5,067 nucleotides of DNA from Cyanobacteria bacterium NC_groundwater_1444_Ag_S-0.65um_54_12. GTDB taxonomy: Bacteria > Cyanobacteriota > Sericytochromatia > S15B-MN24 > VGJW01. The notes below the pieces were generated by a model, which did not search any database, was not told where the DNA came from, and worked only from the letters and a program-made list of their open reading frames with translations. The stretch spans positions 1-5,067 of the forward strand of contig JACQUT010000187.1 of the NCBI GenBank assembly GCA_016267585.1. Reading direction: 5' to 3'. Below, piece after piece: positions 1 to 4,881 of this stretch (the first letter of the stretch is position 1; each line of letters begins with the position of its first letter). The position numbers and the translations under genes are program-made.

Positions 1-798
1 ATCTCGCGCTACGGCTCCGGGAAGACTGCGCTGTTTACGGTGCAAGGGAATTCCTTCATAGATACCTTGAATGGACCGGATGTCACAAATTCCCTGACCT
101 ACGAGGTAAGGATAGGAACGTCACGCTTTCAGGGAACATTTCAACCAGTAGAACCACCGGGTTGCCGGACGGCAGCAGGTGGATCGGCAGGCGGCGGAAT
201 GAATGGCGATTTTGCCGGACCAATTGATCCTGATAGTGGTACTATTGCTGGACCGGTCGGCCCCGCCAGTGATGCGTTTCCCGGCTCATTTGGCCCCGGT
301 AGCGCTACGTTCGGTGGACCGCTTGGTCCGGGCAGTGGTAGTGGCGGCGGGCAGGGTAATGGTAGCCCAGATTGCGATTGGGTACCTACCGGGCCGGGAG
401 CATCGCCTTTTGTTATTTTCCAGCGATTAGGGCGGCAGGCTCCTTTAGCCTTGAGCCCCCTATGGTTTAGCTGGCGCGATACCGTGAATCGCTTGGGCTA
501 TCTGGTGGATATTGGTCCGGCAGTACTATCTCAACCACCTAACTATCAAGGTCAGATTGTTGCAATAACTACCGAACAATCGTTGGCTTACGCCACCCGG
601 CCCAGTTGGCCCACTTTGCTCAATACTCCACCACTCTCAACCTTGGTTGCACTGACCATAGCTCCGCAAGAATGGCCGGCACTGCAATCGGGATGGATAT
701 ACGGCTGGCGAGTTCGCCCGCTGGTAGCAACACCAGACGGACGCAGTGTTTCCGTAGGGGCTGCTGCCAGATTCCCCCATTTTTTTAGAGTTCCTTGA
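1..798 (+). CDS. C-terminal part of a secreted/surface protein with Fn3-like domains and a Gly/Pro repeat linker (5' end missing)
   Basis: The frame is open from base 1 to the TGA at 796-798, so the 265 visible residues are the C-terminal end of a longer protein. A GTG at 40 is the first possible start, but it lies inside a domain and is probably not used. Visible residues 1-50 end with TYEVRI, which resembles the last strands of an Fn3-type beta-sandwich. Residues 60-124 are a Gly/Pro/Ser-rich linker with four 11-residue repeats. Residues 125-265 form a second domain: an early strand LWFSWRDT and a late IYGWRVRPLV match the 'P-x-F-x-W ... Y-x-W-R-V' pattern common in Fn3-like domains. Two cysteines, at visible residues 55 and 125, bracket the linker and could form a disulfide if exported. 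No enzymatic motif is visible. The extracellular role and Fn3 assignment are inferred from composition and pattern only. The gene converges on yebC with a 44-bp gap and no recognisable terminator. Confidence 0.6.
   Translation: MSRYGSGKTALFTVQGNSFIDTLNGPDVTNSLTYEVRIGTSRFQGTFQPVEPPGCRTAAGGSAGGGMNGDFAGPIDPDSGTIAGPVGPASDAFPGSFGPGSATFGGPLGPGSGSGGGQGNGSPDCDWVPTGPGASPFVIFQRLGRQAPLALSPLWFSWRDTVNRLGYLVDIGPAVLSQPPNYQGQIVAITTEQSLAYATRPSWPTLLNTPPLSTLVALTIAPQEWPALQSGWIYGWRVRPLVATPDGRSVSVGAAARFPHFFRVP
211..342 (+). repeat. Four tandem 33-bp (11-residue) degenerate repeats in a linker
   Basis: Four in-frame units of exactly 11 codons follow each other: FAGPIDPDSGT, IAGPVGPASDA, FPGSFGPGSAT and FGGPLGPGSGS. 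The shared pattern is [F/I]-x-G-[P/S]-x-[G/D]-P-x-S-x-x. The units have diverged at the DNA level (gga/ggc and ccg/ccc/cca swaps), so the protein pattern is kept while the nucleotide identity is low. This suggests an old duplication under selection for a flexible extended spacer rather than a recent slippage event. Confidence 0.75.
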
Positions 799-842
799 CA
801 GTCTACTGAAAATCCCCGGGCGTGCGAAAGGCCTGAAGATCC

Positions 843-1613
843 TCAGGTGGTAAAGGTCATTTCTAGCTCAGTTATGACATCATCTGATATGTCGAAGTTA
901 GTTGCCACTTTTTGCACATCAGGTAGCTCATCAATTCGATCGATCAGACGCAGCAATTTCTTGGCAGTTTCTATTTCCTCTACTGTGACCATCACGATAG
1001 GGATATCAGCCAGCCCAGCAGACTCTATCTTGAAGTTCACAGCTACTAGTTTGTTTTGCGTGACTTCCAGGAGGGTTGGCTCACAGATTATCTCGAAGGT
1101 ATCACCGTTTGCCCTGACGTCTTGCGCCCCTGCTTCCAGCACCGCTTCCAGGACTGCTTCCTCGGTAAGATCGCCGACAGAATTATCAAGGATTATTTGT
1201 CCTGACTCCTGAAAGAGGAAACTTACACAACCAGATTCACCCAAATTACCGCCGTGTCGGCCAAAAGCAGCTCGCAGATCAGCTGCCGTGCGATTCCGAT
1301 TGTCGGTATAAGCGCGTATCAAAATAGCCACGCCAGCTGGCCCATAGCCTTCATAAACAAGCTCCTCGAGCACCTCACCGCTCTCCAAACCACTGCCTTT
1401 GGCAATCGCACGCTTGATGTTGTCATTTGGCACACCAGCCTTGCGCGCAGCCTCAATAGCGGTACGCAGTCGAAAATTAGCAGCTGGTTCAGGGCCTCCC
1501 AGCCGAGCAGCTACGATGATCTCGCGTGACATTCGCGTGAATATCACCCCGCGCGCTGCATCGACCTTGGCCTTGGTTCGCTTGATCTGTGCCCACTTGG
1601 AATGTCCAGAGAT
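843..1613 (-). CDS. yebC: YebC/PmpR family protein (TACO1-type translation factor or regulator), ATC start
   Basis: This is a 256-residue protein of the usual YebC length. It begins SGHSKWAQIK after the start codon, the family's signature N-terminus, followed by the DAARG-x-IFTRMSREI segment and AARLGG. Other family blocks are GVPNDNIKRAI, the YEGYGPAGVAI strand, NRNRTAADLR, GGNLGESGCVSFLF and a C-terminal LPDVQKVATNFDI. Family members are known as DNA-binding regulators (PmpR) and, for bacterial YebC and mitochondrial TACO1, as ribosome-associated factors that relieve stalling at proline-rich stretches. Which role applies here cannot be told from the sequence. The first canonical start, GTG at 1547, would delete the 22 most conserved residues. 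Reading upstream in frame there is no ATG, GTG or TTG before the TAA at 1632-1634. The only codon in the expected place is ATC (1611-1613), with AAAGGAGGGG ahead of it. The gene stands alone, divergent from HU. Confidence 0.93.
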   Translation of the reverse strand: MSGHSKWAQIKRTKAKVDAARGVIFTRMSREIIVAARLGGPEPAANFRLRTAIEAARKAGVPNDNIKRAIAKGSGLESGEVLEELVYEGYGPAGVAILIRAYTDNRNRTAADLRAAFGRHGGNLGESGCVSFLFQESGQIILDNSVGDLTEEAVLEAVLEAGAQDVRANGDTFEIICEPTLLEVTQNKLVAVNFKIESAGLADIPIVMVTVEEIETAKKLLRLIDRIDELPDVQKVATNFDISDDVITELEMTFTT

Positions 1614-1630
1614 AGCAGTTCCCCTCCTTT
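1611..1630 (-). promoter_or_regulatory. Strong Shine-Dalgarno site plus non-canonical ATC start of yebC
   Basis: Reading the minus strand, AAAGGAGGGG (1630-1621) is followed by seven bases (AACTGCT) and then ATC (1613-1611), immediately before the codons for SGHSKW. The strength and spacing of this site decide the start. Any canonical start would either lie beyond the in-frame TAA at 1634-1632 or cut away the conserved N-terminus. Confidence 0.75.
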
Positions 1631-1688
1631 CTTACCCCATGGTAGCACGTGACTGATGTAATCGTTGGTAATTGACTGGAGATAAGGG

Positions 1689-1716
1689 TTGACTTAGCAG
1701 GCAATAGTATTGTAAT
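1689..1716 (+). promoter_or_regulatory. Sigma70-type promoter of the HU gene
   Basis: A -35 box TTGACT (1689-1694; five of six consensus bases) is followed after 16 bp by a -10 box TGTAAT (1711-1716; five of six). Transcription would start near 1723, leaving a leader of about 50 nt before the HU start codon. A second TTGACT lies 17 bp upstream (1672-1677) but has no -10 partner. Confidence 0.6.
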
Positions 1717-1736
1717 GTGCATAATAACTTAATTAA
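1709..1736 (-). promoter_or_regulatory. Possible yebC promoter overlapping the HU promoter
   Basis: On the minus strand TTAATT (1736-1731) is followed after 16 bp by TACAAT (1714-1709). The -10 box is good (five of six bases) but the -35 box is weak (three of six). It overlaps the HU -10 on the opposite strand. If both are real, RNA polymerase could occupy only one direction at a time. The yebC leader would be about 90 nt. Confidence 0.25.
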
Positions 1737-1739
1737 GTT
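1726..1739. promoter_or_regulatory. Perfect 14-bp palindrome, candidate operator at the HU transcription start
   Basis: AACTTAATTAAGTT reads identically on both strands. It starts about 3 bp downstream of the predicted HU transcription start and overlaps the weak -35 of the possible opposing yebC promoter. That is a typical place for a repressor to block one or both promoters. No binding protein can be named. Confidence 0.45.
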
Positions 1740-1754
1740 TCTTCACAGGGACAG

Positions 1755-1771
1755 TGCCTTTGAAAGGAGCA
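1755..1771 (+). promoter_or_regulatory. HU ribosome binding site within a small hairpin
   Basis: The Shine-Dalgarno site AAAGGAG (1763-1769) lies 5 nt before the ATG at 1775 and fixes that start. Just upstream, CCTT (1757-1760) can pair with AAGG (1764-1767) around a TGA loop, with possible outer TG/CA pairs. The fold could partly hide the ribosome binding site. It is short and its stability is uncertain. Confidence 0.4.
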
Positions 1772-1774
1772 GAC

Positions 1775-2098
1775 ATGAACAAGGAAGAACTCGTCAAATC
1801 TATTAGCGCTCGGGCAAAAGTATCGCAAAAAGATGCAGCAACATGTCTGAATGCTACACTCGATGTCATTTCCCGTGCGCTGATGCGCGGTCAGAAAGTG
1901 ACTTTGGTAGGCTTCGGCTCGTTTTCAGTTCGCGAGCGTGCCGCTCGAGAAGGTCGCAACCCGCGTACTGGCGCTGTGCTGAAGATTCCAGCAAAAAGAG
2001 CCGCTGTCTGGACAGCAGGCAAGAATCTCAAAGAACGCGTAGAAACTCGCCATCGTCGCCATTTGGCCACGTCACTTGTCCGCACGTTGACAGTTTAG
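1775..2098 (+). CDS. HU-family nucleoid DNA-binding protein with C-terminal extension
   Basis: This 107-residue protein opens with MNKEELVKSI, the classic HU/IHF start. Residues 1-45 form the helical dimerisation body, ending in KVTLVGFGSF (41-50). The DNA-gripping beta-arm carries GRNPRTG (60-66), with the proline that intercalates into DNA at residue 63, then IPA at 71-73. After the arm, the usual 'VPAF-x-x-GK' segment reads AAVWTAGK (76-83), so the common proline is alanine and the phenylalanine is tryptophan. HU proteins are typically about 90 residues. This one adds some 17 residues rich in Arg and His (RHRRHLATS...), which may add DNA contacts. The start at 1775 is preferred over an in-frame GTG at 1754 because of its ribosome binding site and the family N-terminus. 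HU works as a homo- or heterodimer that bends DNA; the sequence does not separate HU from an IHF-like role. It has its own promoter and converges on the EF-G-like gene. Confidence 0.92.
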   Translation: MNKEELVKSISARAKVSQKDAATCLNATLDVISRALMRGQKVTLVGFGSFSVRERAAREGRNPRTGAVLKIPAKRAAVWTAGKNLKERVETRHRRHLATSLVRTLTV

Positions 2099-2131
2099 AA
2101 CGCCGGACGCGCCGGAGGATTCGCACCGCTT

Positions 2132-2213
2132 ATTAATAGCGGCATCAATTGGCTTCACCCACTCTCCAGAGGATCCCCGCTGTGCGGGAAGTCAATTGCA
2201 TGCCGCTATTAAT
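2132..2213. repeat. Long interrupted inverted repeat between convergent HU and EF-G-like genes
   Basis: The left arm 2132-2156 pairs with the right arm 2188-2213. The outer 14 bp (ATTAATAGCGGCAT) are perfect, followed by one bulged C (2199), six pairs (CAATTG), one G-T wobble and four more pairs. The 31-nt centre contains a small hairpin CCCGC-TGT-GCGGG (2176-2188) that shares its last base with the arm. The element starts 33 bp after the HU stop and ends 5 bp from the EF-G-like stop, so both transcripts would carry it. It probably acts as a 3'-end structure (RNA stabiliser or bidirectional terminator). Neither strand has a T-tract after it, so it is not a standard intrinsic terminator. A small repeat element (MITE or REP-like) is the alternative. 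Confidence 0.8.
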
Positions 2214-2218
2214 GAATG

Positions 2219-4255
2219 CTATTTGGCAGCTAGTTCGGCTTCTCTTTCTTTTCGAGCTTCTTCAATGATCTTTTGCTGTAAATTTCCGGGCACTTCTTGG
2301 TAATGGCTAAAAGCGGCTTCCGCCGTACCCTGCCCTTTGGTATATGATTTGAGGGACTGTAAAAAGCCAGCTAGCTCGGCCATGGGCATTTTACAACGAA
2401 CCGTACCACCATCCATCCCTTCTACTTGAGCACGTCTGGTATTTAGATCCGACATGGTATCGCCCACCGACTCATCTGGCACAGTGATAATGACGCTCAA
2501 AATCGGTTCTAGCAAGAGCGGTTTGGCCTCTGGGAAGATCTTTTTCATGGCCAGGTGGGCAGCAATTTTGAACGCCATTTCTGATGAATCTACCGTATGG
2601 TAAGACCCGAAAAAGACCGTTACTTGCACATCCACTATCAGGTAACCTGCCAGAATACCTTCCTCCAGGATCTCTCGCACCCCTTTTTCTACTGCCGGAA
2701 TGTACTGGTTGGGTATTACTCCCCCTTTGATTTCATCGACAAACTTGAACCCGGTACCGCGTGGCAAGGGATCGATCTTTAGCCAACAATCACCAAACTG
2801 ACCACGGCCACCGGTTTGTTTTTTATGGCGCCCTTGTCCTTCAGCATGGGTGGTCACGGTTTCACGATAAGGTATTTTAGGCTCGAAGGCTGCTACATCT
2901 AGATGAAAACGTGATCTTAATCGTTCTATGGTAACGTCCAGATGATTCTGCCCCACTCCCTGCAGTACCGTGCGGTGAGTGGCTGCTTCCGCACTGTGCG
3001 AAAGACTGGGATCTTCTTCTTCTATACGACGTAAGGCTTCTGCTAACTTGGTCTCTTCACCCTTGGCTTTGGGTGCGATAGCGATGGAAAATATCGGCAT
3101 GGGCATAGGCGGTAGCTCAAAAGCCAGATTACGCGATCCCGCCACCAAAGTATCTCCGGTGAGAGTTTCTTTCAGCTTTGCCACGGCACCTATTTGACCC
3201 GCCACCATGCGCTCTGCCGGGTTCTGCTTTTTGCCCAGCATCTTGAAGAGGCGTCCTACTCGTTCAGTAGCGTTGCGCTGGCTATTGCGAACCTGATCAT
3301 CTTGCTTGAGCTCTCCGGAAATAACCCGGAAAATCGAGATTTTTCCTACAAACGGATCAGCAATGGTCTTGAAGACAATAGCTGCAAAGGGCTTGCCGTG
3401 GTCTGCCACGAACTCTATTCGAGAATCGGAATCCAAATCCTTGGCTAGCAAGCCTCCGCGATCTAGCGGCGCAGGCGAATAAGCCAGCAGGCTACCCAAA
3501 AGCTCTGTTACACCGCCACCATCTTTAGCGGAACCACAAAAAACCGGTATTATACTGCTCGAGGCTACCCCTTTGCGCAAATTAACTGCCATGTCCTCGG
3601 CTGAAAGGGTTCCATCCTCAAAGTATTTATTCATCAAGGCTTCATCCAGTTCCGCTACCGATTCGACCAAAGCGGTATGAGCCTTGGCAACGCGCTCTTT
3701 CAATTCAGCTGGCACCTCTTGCGGCTTGATCAAATCAATTACGCCTTTGTAGGATAGGCCAATGCCATCAGGATAAGCGAACGGTGCTGCATGTACCGAA
3801 AGATTCTCTTTGATCGCTTTGAGGATTTCTTCGTAATCGTTGGCTTTCTCGGACTCTAATTTGTTCACGAAGATGATAACCGGTAAACCCCGCTCCCGAG
3901 CCAAGGCGTACAGTTTGCGCGATGTCGCGTCGACACCGCGAGTGGCGTCGATCACCTGCAATACCGCATCGCCTGCCAGCAATCCGTAGCGCATATCGAT
4001 CTGAAAATCGCTATAACCTGGCGTATCTATTAGATTAACTTCGAAACCTTGATAAGCGGCGCTAGCCCAAGCAGTAGATATTGATTGCTGTCGTCTGATT
4101 TCTTCTTCATCGAAATCGGTAACCGTATTGCCTTGTTCTACTGAGCCCTTGGCAGTAGTCGCTCCCATGGCAAAGAGGAGAGACTCAATCAGGGTAGTCT
4201 TGCCAGCTGCTCCGGCACCCAGCAACACGAGATTGCGAATTTTAGAAAGGTCCAT
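2219..4255 (-). CDS. EF-G-like GTPase (EF-G-2 type translation factor paralogue)
   Basis: This 678-residue protein shows the five-domain EF-G layout. The G domain has the P-loop GAGAAGKT (residues 13-20), switch I region with SISTA, DTPGYSDF (77-84), NKLE (131-134) and GSAK (241-244). Domain II covers roughly 285-370, domain III 385-455 and domain IV 460-580, with TGGRGQFGD and GSYHTVDSSE, including the tip His near 553 that canonical EF-G needs for translocation. Domain V ends with SYTKGQG and a charged Lys/Glu/Ala tail. Unlike housekeeping EF-G (DTPGH, NKMD), the catalytic-position His is Tyr and the NKxD Asp is Glu. Tyr at that position is, from memory, typical of the Thermus EF-G-2 / mycobacterial FusA2 group, so this is probably the paralogue and not the main translocase. 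The start at 4255 is chosen because GAAGG lies 9 nt upstream. A longer frame from TTG at 4306 would begin inside the promoter. The gene has its own promoter and no same-strand neighbour. Confidence 0.9.
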   Translation of the reverse strand: MDLSKIRNLVLLGAGAAGKTTLIESLLFAMGATTAKGSVEQGNTVTDFDEEEIRRQQSISTAWASAAYQGFEVNLIDTPGYSDFQIDMRYGLLAGDAVLQVIDATRGVDATSRKLYALARERGLPVIIFVNKLESEKANDYEEILKAIKENLSVHAAPFAYPDGIGLSYKGVIDLIKPQEVPAELKERVAKAHTALVESVAELDEALMNKYFEDGTLSAEDMAVNLRKGVASSSIIPVFCGSAKDGGGVTELLGSLLAYSPAPLDRGGLLAKDLDSDSRIEFVADHGKPFAAIVFKTIADPFVGKISIFRVISGELKQDDQVRNSQRNATERVGRLFKMLGKKQNPAERMVAGQIGAVAKLKETLTGDTLVAGSRNLAFELPPMPMPIFSIAIAPKAKGEETKLAEALRRIEEEDPSLSHSAEAATHRTVLQGVGQNHLDVTIERLRSRFHLDVAAFEPKIPYRETVTTHAEGQGRHKKQTGGRGQFGDCWLKIDPLPRGTGFKFVDEIKGGVIPNQYIPAVEKGVREILEEGILAGYLIVDVQVTVFFGSYHTVDSSEMAFKIAAHLAMKKIFPEAKPLLLEPILSVIITVPDESVGDTMSDLNTRRAQVEGMDGGTVRCKMPMAELAGFLQSLKSYTKGQGTAEAAFSHYQEVPGNLQQKIIEEARKEREAELAAK

Positions 4256-4293
4256 AGGCGAGCACCTTCTCTCTTTATGATATGAAGGTTTAA

Positions 4294-4322
4294 AGTATCG
4301 CTCCAAGCAGGTTGACCGTCAA
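4294..4322 (-). promoter_or_regulatory. Promoter of the EF-G-like gene with palindromic -35 region
   Basis: On the minus strand TTGACG (4322-4317; five of six) is followed by a 17-bp spacer and GATACT (4299-4294; four of six). The start of transcription would be near 4287, about 32 nt before the ATG. The -35 box sits inside TTGAC-C-GTCAA (4312-4322), a 5-bp inverted repeat around one base, which could be an operator half or chance. Confidence 0.6.
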
Positions 4323-4371
4323 TTTGCGTGCTAGCCGCCCGGAGTGTGGTAAATTTCTAGCAGACATGAAC

Positions 4372-4377
4372 TATAAT
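4372..4377 (+). promoter_or_regulatory. Consensus -10 box for the PCYCYC protein gene
   Basis: TATAAT matches the sigma70 -10 consensus perfectly and lies 32 bp before the chosen ATG, giving a leader of about 25 nt. No good -35 is present at 16-18 bp upstream (the bases there are GTAAAT-like), so the promoter may be weak or need an activator. It faces away from the EF-G-like promoter. Confidence 0.5.
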
Positions 4378-4409
4378 GCACTGGGTCGTGGCGCTGGAGG
4401 TTGAGGAAA

Positions 4410-4856
4410 ATGGTGTTGCATGCAATCGGAAAGTCAATTCTGCTGGCAATGGCGGTAATGATTGCTTTACCAGCTTGGAGTATGAGCGAAAAGGCACCAA
4501 ATGCTGAGCGGGTACCTGCTCATTACGATGCCAAGAAAGGTTTACCGCGAACACTGCCGAAAGTGCTAGATCCTGCTACTTTGCCCGATCATTCACAACA
4601 GGCAGCTTATGCCATAGCCAAGAAGCACTCCCGCTTGCTAGCTCAGTTACCTTGTTATTGTTACTGCGATCGGATAGGTCATCGTAGCCTGCTATCTTGT
4701 TTCGCAGATCACCATGGCGCCGATTGCACCGTATGCATGCAAGAGGCTTTTCTCGCAGCTGAACTTGCCAAGAAAGGGCTAGCTGCCGAAAAAATTCGCC
4801 AGGCGGTCATTCATGGCGATTGGCGAAAGATCGATTTACAAACGCATCATCATTGA
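4410..4856 (+). CDS. Secreted PCYCYC-motif cysteine-rich protein (PCYCGC-type family)
   Basis: This is a 148-residue protein. Residues 8-24 (KSILLAMAVM... then PAWS) are a short basic-then-hydrophobic signal peptide, probably cleaved after AWS at residue 24. There is no lipobox cysteine, so it should be secreted or membrane-anchored rather than a lipoprotein. The mature part has PCYCYC (81-86) with Cys 82, 84 and 86, then HRSLLSCF with Cys 97, and ADCTVCMQEA with Cys 106 and 109. A helical stretch follows (LAAELAKKGLAAEKIR). This cysteine order, with His 91 and the C-terminal HHH, matches the PCYC-G-C type of domain of unknown function and suggests metal binding or a disulfide role. Neither is demonstrated. 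The ATG at 4410 is preferred over TTG at 4401 because GGAGG (4396-4400) is 9 nt before the ATG but directly abuts the TTG. It converges on the alpha-2-macroglobulin-like gene. Confidence 0.8.
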   Translation: MVLHAIGKSILLAMAVMIALPAWSMSEKAPNAERVPAHYDAKKGLPRTLPKVLDPATLPDHSQQAAYAIAKKHSRLLAQLPCYCYCDRIGHRSLLSCFADHHGADCTVCMQEAFLAAELAKKGLAAEKIRQAVIHGDWRKIDLQTHHH

Positions 4857-4881
4857 CTCGAAGGTGCCGGTACCGACTTTG

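Noticed and set aside
13..27. YGSGKT near the start of the first gene resembles a P-loop
   Set aside because: The Gly four residues before GK is missing (Ser is there), and the surroundings are beta-sandwich-like, not an NTPase fold.
799..850. Possible terminator between the first gene and yebC (CCTGA at 832-836 with TCAGG at 843-847)
   Set aside because: Only 5 bp of stem, it overlaps the yebC stop codon, and no T-tract follows. The run of T at 781-786 lies inside the first gene.
1489..1722. 77-residue minus-strand frame overlapping the yebC N-terminus, considered as a frameshifted yebC start
   Set aside because: It is in a different frame from SGHSKW, its protein has no family resemblance, and yebC has its own ribosome binding site directly before the conserved codons.
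2101..2115. CGCCGG direct copies (2101-2106 and 2110-2115) as a GC hairpin terminator for HU
   Set aside because: The CCGG arms give only a 4-bp stem with a 5-nt loop and no T-tract.
4357..4554. 65-residue minus-strand open frame opposite the PCYCYC gene
   Set aside because: It is a shadow of the better supported plus-strand gene and covers its promoter, with no recognisable motif.
4861..4881. CGGTACCG palindrome in the 25-bp gap before the macroglobulin stop, considered as a terminator
   Set aside because: The loop would be only two bases and flanking pairs are mismatched. It is too small to act as a terminator.
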